Source: Neobacillus soli NBRC 102451
Lineage (GTDB): Bacteria; Bacillota; Bacilli; Bacillales; Cytobacillaceae
Direction of reading: 5' to 3'
Length of the DNA: 64,000 bases
NCBI RefSeq assembly: GCF_001591665.1
Contig: NZ_BCVI01000048.1
Location: 1 to 64,000, forward strand
The notes under the pieces are model-generated. The model was not told the DNA's origin, did no database searches, and saw only the letters and a list, made by a program, of their open reading frames with translations. Both the position numbers and the translations under genes were made by a program. Each line of letters opens with the position of its first letter. The first letter of the stretch is position 1. Positions 9,491-17,109 of the stretch are shown here, piece after piece.

Positions 9491-10959
9491 CAAACGTCCA
9501 AACCGGAGTAAGACATGTTGGTTTATATATAAACGGTGAATATGTCCAAGCAGGCAATGGGGCAACTTTTGATGTGAAAAATCCTGCTACTCAAGAAATC
9601 ATTGCTAAAGTAAGTGAAGCAACAGAAGCAGATGTAGATAAAGCCTGTCTTGTTGCAAGGGATGCTTTTGAAAATGGCCCTTGGCGGACGATGACCGTAG
9701 CAGAGCGCTGTGCAAAACTTCGTCGCATGGCTGAAATTATCCTTGAGCGGAAAGAAGAAATTGCTCGACTAGACGCTACAGATGTTGGGAAACCATTTCA
9801 CTCTGCCGTTCAACACGAAGTTCCTCGCGCAGCAAACAACATCAAGTTCTTTGCAGATTTCATGGAAGGACTAGGCGGGGAAACGTATCCGATGGAAGAT
9901 GAATATCTGAACTATACACGTTACGAACCAGTTGGGGTTGCAGCTCTCATTACACCATGGAATGTTCCTTTCATGCTGACAACCTGGAAGCTAGGCCCAT
10001 GTCTTGCTGCAGGGAACACAGCGGTGATTAAGCCGGCGGAAATGACCCCGCTATCTGTGTCTTTACTTGGTGAAATTGCGAATGAAGCAGGAATTCCAGA
10101 CGGCGTTGTGAATGTTGTTCATGGTCTTGGCGGGGTTGTAGGAAATGCCCTCACGACTCATCCTGAAGTAGATCTTATATCGTTCACAGGTTCTACTGCT
10201 ACAGCGAAACGAATTATGAAGAGCGGTGCGGATACGTTGAAAAAGGTTTCTTTCGAATTAGGGGGGAAAGCTGCAAATATCGTGTTTGAAGATGCGAATC
10301 TTGATAAAGCCATCCCCGTTTCGATTCAAGCTGCCTTTATGAATTCTGGGCAAATATGTCTTGCGGGTTCAAGAATTTTAGTCCAACGCTCTATCTTCGA
10401 TGAATTTCTAGCAAGATTTAAGAAAGCGGCAATGGAACTAAAAGTGGGGGACCCACAGGATGTAGCGACAAAAATGGGTCCAGTCGTTAGTGAAGAGCAT
10501 TATAAAAAGGTAACAAGTTATCTTGAGATTGCAAAAGAAGAAAATGCGACCTTGATCTGTGGAGGAAAGCGACCAGAACTGCCTGAATATTTACATAATG
10601 GTTATTATTTAGAACCAACCGTGTATGTTCAGGAAAATTCAAAATCGCGGATTTGCCAAGAAGAAATTTTTGGACCAATCGTAACGATTATCCCATTTGA
10701 TACAGAAGAGGATGCATTAAGAATTGCAAACGATACTGATTATGGCTTGAATGGTGTCGTCTGGACGGAAAATCTACAACGTGCTCACAGAATTTCCCAT
10801 TCTGTACGGGCAGGTACGATTTGGGTAAACTGCTGGTTTGTTCGAGATTTACGTGCTCCATTTGGCGGATTTAAGAAGAGCGGAATTGGTCGTGAAGGCG
10901 GTCATCACAGCATGGAATTCTTTTCTGAAGCGAAAAATATTTGTATTGCATTGAAGTAG
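9487..10959 (+). CDS. 2-hydroxymuconic semialdehyde dehydrogenase
   Basis: The 490-residue aldehyde dehydrogenase oxidises the ring-cleavage product to 2-hydroxymuconate with NAD. The fold markers are Asn159 (TPWNVPF), Glu257 in FELGGKAANIV and the catalytic Cys291 in NSGQICLAGSR. The C-terminal LRAPFGGFKKSGIGREGG segment is typical of the class. It closes the catechol operon. No hydrolase (XylF/DmpD) is present, so only aldehydes can be processed through this branch and ketone products from 3-substituted catechols cannot. Confidence 0.93.
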   Translation: MTNVQTGVRHVGLYINGEYVQAGNGATFDVKNPATQEIIAKVSEATEADVDKACLVARDAFENGPWRTMTVAERCAKLRRMAEIILERKEEIARLDATDVGKPFHSAVQHEVPRAANNIKFFADFMEGLGGETYPMEDEYLNYTRYEPVGVAALITPWNVPFMLTTWKLGPCLAAGNTAVIKPAEMTPLSVSLLGEIANEAGIPDGVVNVVHGLGGVVGNALTTHPEVDLISFTGSTATAKRIMKSGADTLKKVSFELGGKAANIVFEDANLDKAIPVSIQAAFMNSGQICLAGSRILVQRSIFDEFLARFKKAAMELKVGDPQDVATKMGPVVSEEHYKKVTSYLEIAKEENATLICGGKRPELPEYLHNGYYLEPTVYVQENSKSRICQEEIFGPIVTIIPFDTEEDALRIANDTDYGLNGVVWTENLQRAHRISHSVRAGTIWVNCWFVRDLRAPFGGFKKSGIGREGGHHSMEFFSEAKNICIALK

Positions 10960-11129
10960 TTTCTTAACAAAAAAGGATAGAGGGAACCGGCGTATGGCTT
11001 AAATGGACCTTGGTGCCTAGTATAGTAAATAGGTCAAATAAATAGAAAAAGGCCACCGTTTTCATTGTAAAATGGAAGTACCTATCACAGAACTTCTAAT
11101 TTTACTACCCTACCAAGGAGTTGAAAACG

Positions 11130-12538
11130 ATGGCATATTCATTATTTAACCATATTCAAGGTAAAAGTGGAAGTCGATGGGCAGAGTTTATACGAGAAAC
11201 AGGGACTGAAAATTTGTTGATGGTGGCGATTGATGCAGCGAAATTCACACAAAAAGCACTAATTGGTACGTTTTATGGGGATATTCTAGTAAAACCTTTT
11301 GAGTTTGATGCGTCTATGACTGGTTTTGAATACCTTAAAAAGGTCATTCATTCGGAGAAGGAAAAATACAAACTTAAAGAGGTAGTAGTGGGTATTGAAA
11401 CTACTGGGCATTATTACGAGGATCTTGTTCGACGATGCCATTCAAATGGGTATCATGTTAGAACCTTGAATGCAGCCACTACAGCCCAGGAAAGGCAAGC
11501 TCCTTTAAATTGGTCTAAGACAGATAATTTAGACCTGATGGCCATTCTTCAATCAATGATTCATGGCCGGGGGACGTCAAATGAGCTATCTTCAGGTGCC
11601 GTTCTTACACTACAAAAGCTTACACGAGCTCGTCGAGAGTTGGTGGGTGAACGAACAACAACGCAAAATCTTATTCGTATGCACATGGATCATATCTTTA
11701 GGGAATTTCAAGGAAAAAGCGTATGGGAGAACGGAAAACGTAAGCATGTTCAACCATTTAGTAAGTTATTTGGAAAGGCACCTCTTTATTTCATGCGGCA
11801 CTATCCGCATCCAACTGATATTTTGACACTTGGAGAGAAAGGATTACGTGAATTATCTATCCGTGAAAATCTTAAATTACGGGATAGTACGGTTCAAATT
11901 CTATTAGAATTTGCTCAAAACTCCATTTCTCAACCAAAAGAGTTCGTAGATGGAGACATCTTTCTCTTATCTCAAAAGCTGGATCGTTTAGAGTTGTTGA
12001 ATAATCAAATCAATGTCTTAGAACATAAGATTGAAGATTTATTCGTTGAAACGGAGGGAGCTGTTATCCTTAGCGTTCCAGGGATTGGTGTAGTGACGAG
12101 TGCTGAATTATACGCAGAAATGGGGGATATCTCTGATTTCGAACATGCGGGGCAATTAATCAAGATGGCAGGGACAAACCCTATTGTGAAACAATCGGGC
12201 GGAAAAAACCTTCGTACTTTTGTATTAGTAAACAGGGTAGAAGGACATTCAGAAACATAGCCTACCAGGTAGGAAAATCTCTAGCTGTTAATAATCCCGA
12301 AATGAAAATAAGATATTTAGCCTTAAAAGACCGTGGAAAGCATCCCCGTCAAGCATATGTAGCCTTAGGAAACCGAATGATTCGGTTGGCCTTTTCAATG
12401 ATTCGAAATTGCACATTATATCGTACCGATCAAGAGAATTATGTATTAGTAAGTGAGATAAGTAAAAAGCTTAGAGCCCCTAATGTAAAACGATTTTATG
12501 AATTACATGTCTCTTCAAAACTTTGTCTATCAGCTTAA
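11130..12538 (+). CDS. IS110-family transposase, requiring a -1 frameshift
   Basis: The first frame (11130-12260) has the N-terminal DEDD domain (VAIDAAKFTQKALIG, VVGIETTGHYYEDL, SKTDNLDL) and the start of the C-terminal helix-hairpin domain (LSVPGIGVVTSAEL). It then ends in an unrelated tail. At 12203-12209 the bases A AAA AAC stand in the zero-frame phase used for -1 slippage. Shifting there gives PSYFCISKQGRRTFRNIAYQ and 12302-12538, the normal C-terminus, about 470 residues in all. This could be programmed frameshifting or loss of one A. ATG at 11130 is chosen because AAGGAG (11115-11120) is nine bases upstream. Confidence 0.8.
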
Positions 12539-12595
12539 TTTAAAGTTAAATTAATTATTTGTTCATAAATTGATTAAGTATTTATTTTTGATGAA

Positions 12596-12785
12596 AATAG
12601 GGCTCCTCTAGGGCGTTAGATCACATTGTATTGGGTGTCTGAGGCTTTAGACCTCGTGGGTCAGCATTATGGATCTTGTCCTACAAATACGAATAATACG
12701 TGAAAATCAAAGTTTATATTTGCTAGGTGGTATCACTGTAGGATGAAAAACGCAAGATCCCTTCACGTTCTAGAGGAGCCCTATT
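12596..12785 (+). ncRNA. Structured RNA candidate, possible IS110 bridge/seek RNA
   Basis: The segment is closed by a perfect 16-base inverted repeat, AATAGGGCTCCTCTAG (12596-12611) with its complement at 12770-12785. Inside, GGATCTTG (12671-12678) pairs with CAAGATCC (12753-12760) and TCCTACA pairs with TGTAGGA, leaving internal loops, and a small GAGG/CCTC hairpin lies near 12650. IS110-type elements encode a guide RNA of this size. The alternative is a separate 190-bp MITE. The position downstream of the transposase favours the guide RNA. Confidence 0.5.
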
Positions 12786-13003
12786 ATATAGTTCTGTGGT
12801 AGTTGAACTTCTAAAAAATGGATATAGGAAGTTCTACTTAAGTTCGGCCTTTTTTATAAAATATTTACTCTTGACTTAATTGCCATTATACGCTGACCCC
12901 CAGCGTGTTAATGCTTTAACGCAGCGGGGGTCAGGCACCGATTTAACGCCTTGAAGGGAAGCCCTTAAGGCGTAAATGTTAGTGAAGAAGAAAGATGAAA
13001 ATT
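12786..13003. other. Intergenic region containing IS end and a REP-like repeat
   Basis: The right flank of the IS110 element, one REP-like palindrome (12891-12940) and a short GCCTTAAGGG-type inverted repeat (about 12948-12972). No gene is seen. Confidence 0.5.
12891..12940 (+). repeat. REP-like palindrome, full copy
   Basis: CGCTGACCCCCAGCGTG, a TTAATGCTTTAACG centre, then GCAGCGGGGGTCAGGCACC: a member of the dispersed family described in the findings. Confidence 0.65.
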
Positions 13004-13005
13004 AC

Positions 13006-13018
13006 TTGCAAATTGCAA
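13006..13018. promoter_or_regulatory. Operator A of the Cys-rich MarR regulator
   Basis: TTGCA-AAT-TGCAA, a palindrome overlapping a possible -35 (TTGCAA 13006-13011; TATATT 13029-13034, 17-base spacer) in front of the acetyltransferase gene. The same palindrome precedes the marR gene (13800) and, with one mismatch, the arsI region (14315). Confidence 0.55.
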
Positions 13019-13076
13019 TTTAATATTTTATATTTATTAATAATAAAAAGTTGTGATGTTAGGGGTGATATTATTG

Positions 13077-13574
13077 GTGTTAATTCGAGAAGCAGTAATA
13101 CAAGATTTAGAATCAATTCTGAACATATACAATCAAGGTATCGAAGACAGAATAGCCACTTTGGAATCTGAACCAAAAGATTTTCTCTACATAAAAGAGT
13201 GGTTTGAACAACACAAAGGACGATTTAAAGTTATTGTTGCTGAACAAGAAGGGCAGCTTTTAGGATGGTCCTCATTAAATCTTTATAATAACCGATGTGC
13301 ATATGCAGGAGTCGCAGATTTATCAGTATACATTGCTAGAGAGTACAGAGGGAAGGGCATTGGAAGTTTGTTATTAACAGAAATTGAGATGTTTGCAAAA
13401 GGAAATGATTTTCATAAAATAGTCCTTTTTACATTTCCGTTCAATAAGCTTGGTCAAGGCTTATATCTAAAGAATGGATATCGTGAGGTCGGCATATTTA
13501 AAAATCAGGGTATTCTTGATGGAAAGTATGTGGATGTTATGGTAATGGAGAAGTTAATCGTTCAATTTAAGTAA
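13077..13574 (+). CDS. GNAT acetyltransferase of the PAT/ArsN1 type
   Basis: The protein of about 165 residues has the phosphinothricin-acetyltransferase pattern: IREAVIQDLESILNIYNQGIEDRIATLE, the acetyl-CoA loop REYRGKGIGSLLL, and FPFNKLGQGLYLKNGYREVG. PAT relatives inside arsenic gene islands (ArsN1) acetylate the organoarsenical antibiotic arsinothricin as well as phosphinothricin. The arsenic context and the operator at 13006 make that role likely here, but it is inferred. AGGGGTGA (13061-13068) allows starts at TTG 13074 or GTG 13077. Confidence 0.75.
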   Translation: MLIREAVIQDLESILNIYNQGIEDRIATLESEPKDFLYIKEWFEQHKGRFKVIVAEQEGQLLGWSSLNLYNNRCAYAGVADLSVYIAREYRGKGIGSLLLTEIEMFAKGNDFHKIVLFTFPFNKLGQGLYLKNGYREVGIFKNQGILDGKYVDVMVMEKLIVQFK

Positions 13575-13589
13575 AGGTGGTGGTGATTT

Positions 13590-13796
13590 GTGACAGTAAA
13601 TCATTCAGGTGTTCTCTCTGTTGATTATTTTGAAGCTTACTTCAAGCTTGTAATTTTATCAAGGAACTATGATATTGTGCAGGCAAATGTATTTATGACG
13701 CAGAACTTTTTTAAAGGCGATTTACTGATATACGGTAAGGAGACGTATCATAGTTTTGTAACAGCATATCAAAATTTAAAAAATAATTTGAAGTAA
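13590..13796 (+). CDS. Small hypothetical protein
   Basis: The 68-residue frame starts GTG at 13590 after AGGTGGTGATTT and follows the acetyltransferase by 15 bases, so it is probably co-transcribed. It contains aromatic and hydrophobic residues (DYFEAYFKLVILSRNYDIV) but no clear membrane helix and no cysteine. I do not recognise it. Position suggests a link to the arsenic genes, nothing more. Confidence 0.5.
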   Translation: MTVNHSGVLSVDYFEAYFKLVILSRNYDIVQANVFMTQNFFKGDLLIYGKETYHSFVTAYQNLKNNLK

Positions 13797-13799
13797 TAG

Positions 13800-13827
13800 T
13801 TGCATTTTGCAAATTATTTCGTATAAT
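13800..13827 (+). promoter_or_regulatory. Promoter and operator B of the marR gene
   Basis: The palindrome TTGCA-TTT-TGCAA (13800-13812) includes the -35 TTGCAT (13800-13805) and TATAAT lies at 13822-13827 with a 16-base spacer. A repressor bound here would block its own promoter, as is usual for MarR proteins. Confidence 0.6.
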
Positions 13828-13846
13828 AAGAAAGAGGTGAGAAATA

Positions 13847-14296
13847 TTGGAAAATATTCGTGAATTATTTCAAGTAATGACACGACGCTTTGGTCTTTTA
13901 AATAAAAATTGCTGCAGTGCAGGCGGTTGCGATATTTCCCTCATTCAAAGTCATATCCTTTATGAGATTGACCATCAGCATAAACCTTCAATGCAGCAAA
14001 TTGCAGACCCATTAGGTACGGACATTACAACATTTAGCCGTCAGGTACAATCATTAGTGAAAATGAATTTGGTAAAAAAAACACCAGATCCAGATGATAG
14101 ACGATTCAGTATTCTATCCCTAACAACAGAGGGAAAATTTATTGCAACAACGATCGACCAACAAATGAACGCTTTTCTGAATGAAGTTTTTTCTCATATG
14201 AACGAGTTTGAGAAAGAAACAGTCATTCGGTCCATTAAGTTGTTAAATAATGCGATGGCAAAATCTAACGTATGCTGTGGGACTATTTCGGGGTAA
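13847..14296 (+). CDS. MarR-family regulator with cysteine pairs
   Basis: The 149-residue protein has a MarR winged helix: SMQQIADPLGTDITTFSRQVQSLVKMNLVKKTPDPDDRRFSILSLTTEG (about residues 47-95, recognition helix then the DDRR wing). Unusual are Cys23-Cys24 with Cys29 (NKNCCSAGGCD) and a C-terminal Cys-Cys pair (NVCCG). Such pairs suit As(III) or another soft metal and suggest a thiol-based sensor, which is inference from context. The TTG start at 13847 has AAGAGGTGA six bases upstream. The operators at 13006, 13800 and 14315 are its probable targets. Confidence 0.82.
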   Translation: MENIRELFQVMTRRFGLLNKNCCSAGGCDISLIQSHILYEIDHQHKPSMQQIADPLGTDITTFSRQVQSLVKMNLVKKTPDPDDRRFSILSLTTEGKFIATTIDQQMNAFLNEVFSHMNEFEKETVIRSIKLLNNAMAKSNVCCGTISG

Positions 14297-14314
14297 TATC
14301 CCCATTTTTAATAC

Positions 14315-14327
14315 TTGCAAAATACAA
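14315..14327. promoter_or_regulatory. Operator C of the Cys-rich MarR regulator
   Basis: TTGCA-AAA-TACAA, one mismatch from the TTGCA-N3-TGCAA palindrome, between the marR gene and the downstream remnant plus arsI-like gene. Confidence 0.5.
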
Positions 14328-14344
14328 GTAAAGGGAGGGTTTGA

Positions 14345-14389
14345 ATGACTAAAGTATGGAATGCAATTGTTATTGGCGATGTAATGTAA
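14345..14389 (+). pseudogene. N-terminal stub of a flavoprotein oxidoreductase
   Basis: AAGGGAGGGTTTGA and ATG begin a frame reading MTKVWNAIVIGDVM and then a stop. NAIVIG is how the Rossmann dinucleotide loop (VIGGGPAG) of FAD-dependent oxidoreductases starts, and flavin monooxygenases occur in ars islands. The rest of the gene appears deleted, leaving its ribosome site and first 14 codons between operator C and the lyase gene. Confidence 0.5.
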
Positions 14390-14472
14390 AAATGGAAGAA
14401 GTAAAAGAAAATAAAAAAGAATAGATTGTTACTAGTAATACTAAATTTGATTTTAAATATGGAGGGATTACA

Positions 14473-14964
14473 ATGAAAATGCATGTGGGAGTTAATGTAA
14501 CTAATTTAAAAGAATCCATCGAATTCTACAAAAAAGTCTTTGATGCAGAGCCGGTTAAAGTAAAATCGGATTATGCGAAGTTTTTGCTTGATGACCCTGG
14601 ATTGAATTTCACCCTAAATTTAAAAGATCAAGTATCAGGAAATCAAATTGGACATTTTGGTTTTCAAGTGAATAGCTTAGAGGATGTTCTTAAACATAAA
14701 GAACGCTTAGAAAAGTTTGGCTTTTTCGCCCGTGAAGAAATGGATGTAACTTGTTGTTATGCAACCCAAGATAAATTTTGGGTAGCTGATCCAAACGGAA
14801 ATGAGTGGGAATTTTTCTATACAAAAACGGATGTAGAAGAAATGCATAACAACGACTCAATTTGTTGTAAATCTACAGTTGAACAAAAAGATGAACAAAT
14901 GAATGCTTCATGTTGTACACCAAATGTGCAAAGAGTAGAACTTGTTGTTGATTCCTCAAAGTGA
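14473..14964 (+). CDS. ArsI/CadI-type lyase (VOC family)
   Basis: The 163-residue dioxygenase-fold protein resembles ArsI, which breaks the C-As bond of trivalent methyl- or aryl-arsenicals using Fe(II) and O2. Visible are metal ligands His4 (MHVGVNV), His61 (IGHFGFQ) and Glu113 (NEWEFF), and the substrate-binding vicinal pair Cys94-Cys95 in DVTCCYATQDKFWVADPNG. The C-terminal tail has two further Cys-Cys pairs (SICCKS, ASCCTP), common in ArsI proteins. GGAGGGATTACA precedes the ATG. A terminator follows at 14991. Confidence 0.87.
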   Translation: MKMHVGVNVTNLKESIEFYKKVFDAEPVKVKSDYAKFLLDDPGLNFTLNLKDQVSGNQIGHFGFQVNSLEDVLKHKERLEKFGFFAREEMDVTCCYATQDKFWVADPNGNEWEFFYTKTDVEEMHNNDSICCKSTVEQKDEQMNASCCTPNVQRVELVVDSSK

Positions 14965-14990
14965 CGCTCTAAGATTTCATGTTTCCCCTT

Positions 14991-15024
14991 AAGGCCTTCT
15001 TATCTTTTTAAGAGGGCCTTTTAG
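14991..15024 (+). terminator. Intrinsic terminator after the arsI-like gene
   Basis: AAGGCCTTCTTA pairs with TAAGAGGGCCTT across a short T-rich loop and is followed by TTAGTTTG. It separates the MarR/ArsI unit from the arsR operon. Confidence 0.65.
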
Positions 15025-15104
15025 TTTGAAAAAAGATAAAAAGATCAATTCCTAAGTTTAAAATAATCTCTTTAATGTTTTACAAAAAATTAATAAAATA
15101 CAAC

Positions 15105-15133
15105 TTGCAATTAATATATAAGTGGAATATTAT
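15105..15133 (+). promoter_or_regulatory. Promoter of the arsR operon
   Basis: TTGCAA (15105-15110), 17 bases, TATTAT (15128-15133). TATATAAGT is repeated at 15115 and 15131, flanking the -10 box, and may form part of the ArsR site. Confidence 0.6.
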
Positions 15134-15170
15134 ATAAGTAAATAATTATACAGTAAGGAGGAAATCTTAT

Positions 15171-15467
15171 TTGAAGAATATAGAATTGATGGCGAAACAG
15201 TTAAAAGCTGTGAGTGATCCTAATCGTTTAAAACTGTTGGCTTGTCTAAAAAAAGGGGAAGTATGTGCTTGTGATTTTGTTGATGTGTTAAATATTTCTC
15301 AACCAGCTGTCAGTCAACAATTGAAAAAGTTAAAAGAAGCTGGAATTATTGTCGATAGACCAGCAGGAACATGGAAGCATTATCGATTAAATGAAATGCA
15401 ACAACCGTATATTCAGGCTATTATTGACCATTTGGATGAGATTTCATTCCAACGCTGCGACTGTTAA
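15171..15467 (+). CDS. arsR: ArsR-family arsenical-responsive repressor
   Basis: The 98-residue protein has the ArsR/SmtB winged helix: AKQLKAVSDPNRLKLLACLKKGEVCACDF, then the recognition region VLNISQPAVSQQLKKLKEAGII (about 40-62). The sensor motif ELCVCDL of classical ArsR appears here as EVCACDF (Cys32 and Cys34), able to bind As(III), with further cysteines in the C-terminal RCDC. TTG start at 15171 after AAGGAGGAAA. It heads arsR-aqp-arsC-arsD-arsA. Confidence 0.93.
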   Translation: MKNIELMAKQLKAVSDPNRLKLLACLKKGEVCACDFVDVLNISQPAVSQQLKKLKEAGIIVDRPAGTWKHYRLNEMQQPYIQAIIDHLDEISFQRCDC

Positions 15468-15557
15468 ACGCTTGTAATGCTTTTTTAGTCAAGATGTAAG
15501 AGGTATAGATAGATCCTGTTTTGTGTCAGGAATTTCATCATCAAGGGGATTAAAACA

Positions 15558-16220
15558 ATGAAAGAAAAGATCATCAGTGAATTTTTTGGAACCTATTTCC
15601 TTGTTTTTGCAGGGACAGGTGCAGTAGTAATAGATACTATGACGAAAAGTTTAACACATGTTGGCGTAGCCATTACATTCGGGCTGGTCGTAATGGCATT
15701 AATTTACACGTTTGGTCACATCTCAGGTGCACATTTTAACCCCGCAGTTACCATTGGATTTTTAATTCATAAGGATATAACAAAAATTGAAGCCGTGTAT
15801 TATATTGTTACACAAATTATTGCAGGGATTGCAGCTAGTCTCACCTTATTTTCATTATTTGGAAATGTGGCGTCTTTAGGTGCTACGCTGCCAAATGGTA
15901 CATGGGCACAATCGTTTGTTTTAGAATTCATCCTTACATTTTTCTTAATGTTTGTTATTTTTGGAGCAGCTGTTCATGGTAAAGCAGCAAAATCCTTTGC
16001 AGGAATAGCAATTGGTGCAACAGTGGGATTAGAAGCGATGTTTGGTGGACCAATTAGTGGTGCCTCGATGAATCCAGCTAGATCGATTGGTCCTGCGATT
16101 GTATCAGGAACATTTCAACATTTATGGGTGTATATTATCGCGACTATTTTAGGAGCTATGTGCGCAGCAATCATTTATAAATTACTAGACGATACAAAAA
16201 GGAGCGAGCAACATGTATAA
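15558..16220 (+). CDS. Aquaporin/aquaglyceroporin (MIP family) in the ars operon
   Basis: The 220-residue channel has six membrane segments and the two pore half-helices [10 protein letters not shown] and [13 protein letters not shown] channels replace ArsB in some arsenic operons (AqpS of Sinorhizobium), where arsenite formed by ArsC leaves the cell down its gradient. That precedent and the tight linkage (the stop overlaps arsC by eight bases) support the same job here. The second NPA box followed by RS looks closer to AqpZ-type water channels, so substrate range is uncertain. Confidence 0.88.
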   Translation: MKEKIISEFFGTYFLVFAGTGAVVIDTMTKSLTHVGVAITFGLVVMALIYTFGHISGAHFNPAVTIGFLIHKDITKIEAVYYIVTQIIAGIAASLTLFSLFGNVASLGATLPNGTWAQSFVLEFILTFFLMFVIFGAAVHGKAAKSFAGIAIGATVGLEAMFGGPISGASMNPARSIGPAIVSGTFQHLWVYIIATILGAMCAAIIYKLLDDTKRSEQHV

Positions 16221-16632
16221 AAAAACAATTTATTTCCTATGCACAGGAAATTCATGTCGTAGCCAAATGGCAGAAGGTTGGGCAAAGAAATATTTAAATG
16301 ATGAGTGGGAAGTACGCAGTGCGGGTATTGAAGCACACGGGTTGAACCCCAATGCTGTAAAGGCGATGAAAGAAGCTGGAATTGATATTTCAAATCATAC
16401 TTCTGATATTATTGATGCTGTATATTTAAACAACGCAGATTTAGTTGTCACGCTATGTGGTGACGCTGCTGACAAATGCCCAATTACCCCACCAAAAGTA
16501 AAACGAGGGCATTGGGGATTTGATGACCCAGCAAAAGCACAAGGAACAGATGAGGAAAAATGGGCATTCTTTCAGCGTGTCCGTGATGAAATAGGAGATA
16601 GAATCAAACGGTTTGGTGAAACAGGAGAATAA
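16213..16632 (+). CDS. arsC: Arsenate reductase, thioredoxin-coupled
   Basis: The 139-residue protein has the low-molecular-weight phosphatase fold. The P-loop CTGNSCRS contains Cys10, Cys15 and Arg16, and the two further redox cysteines Cys82 and Cys89 lie in [13 protein letters not shown], the pI258/B. subtilis type that is recycled by thioredoxin. It reduces arsenate to arsenite in the cytoplasm. The start overlaps the aquaporin stop, and AGGAGCGAGCA precedes ATG. Confidence 0.95.
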   Translation: MYKKTIYFLCTGNSCRSQMAEGWAKKYLNDEWEVRSAGIEAHGLNPNAVKAMKEAGIDISNHTSDIIDAVYLNNADLVVTLCGDAADKCPITPPKVKRGHWGFDDPAKAQGTDEEKWAFFQRVRDEIGDRIKRFGETGE

Positions 16633-16639
16633 TACAACC

Positions 16640-16668
16640 AATAACCAAGAGTCATTCTTTTGGTTATT
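16640..16668 (+). terminator. Hairpin between arsC and arsD
   Basis: AATAACCAA pairs perfectly with TTGGTTATT (16660-16668), followed by CTTTAAAG. With only a short T-run it may attenuate transcription rather than stop it. Confidence 0.45.
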
Positions 16669-16679
16669 CTTTAAAGAAA

Positions 16680-16701
16680 TAAATAAGCAAATGCTTATTT
16701 A
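16680..16701. promoter_or_regulatory. Palindrome in front of arsD, candidate ArsR-type operator
   Basis: TAAATAAGCA-AA-TGCTTATTTA is a perfect 10-2-10 inverted repeat about 20 bases before the arsD start. The length and AT-rich arms suit ArsR/SmtB operators. It follows the hairpin at 16640, so arsDA may have its own controlled promoter. Confidence 0.5.
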
Positions 16702-16723
16702 ATAATATATTGGAGGTATTAAC

Positions 16724-17086
16724 ATGAATAAGGTTGAGATTTTTGACCCTGCAATGTGTTGTTCAACAGGGGTTTGCGGTCCAAGTGTCGATCCAGAGTT
16801 AACGAGAGTGGCATCTGCTGTTTATTCGTTAGAGAAAAAAGGACTTAATATTAAACGATACCAATTAACATCAAATCCTGATAAATTCGCTGAAAACGAC
16901 GAAATAATTCGTGTATTTAAGGAAAAAGGTCCCGATGCCTTGCCAGTTGTTTTAGTCAATGATAAGTGTGTTAAAGTGGGGAATTATCCGACCAATGAAG
17001 AATTCGGAGCATGGTTTGAAGTAAAGGAAGAGGAGCTAAATGATAAGCCAAAAGTACGACTTTCTATCAATTTAAACCAACTATAA
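16724..17086 (+). CDS. arsD: ArsD arsenic metallochaperone
   Basis: The 120-residue thioredoxin-fold protein delivers As(III) to the ArsA ATPase. The arsenic-binding cysteines Cys12, Cys13 and Cys18 are in FDPAMCCSTGVCGPSVDPEL; the C-terminal cysteine pairs of E. coli ArsD are absent, as in many homologues. TTGGAGG precedes ATG and arsA starts 23 bases after the stop. Confidence 0.94.
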   Translation: MNKVEIFDPAMCCSTGVCGPSVDPELTRVASAVYSLEKKGLNIKRYQLTSNPDKFAENDEIIRVFKEKGPDALPVVLVNDKCVKVGNYPTNEEFGAWFEVKEEELNDKPKVRLSINLNQL

Positions 17087-17109
17087 CACTTTTGGAAGAA
17101 GGAAGAATC

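Larger units (their letters stand above)
11043..12858 (+). mobile_element. IS110-family insertion sequence (approximate limits)
   Basis: A transposase of the DEDD/IS110 type lies between AAAAAGGCC (11046-11054) and its inverse GGCCTTTTT (12846-12854). IS1111-group members have short subterminal repeats and a guide RNA downstream of the transposase. Here a 250-base non-coding tail with a strong RNA-like fold follows the gene, which suits that group. Exact ends cannot be fixed because the family makes little or no target duplication. Confidence 0.6.
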
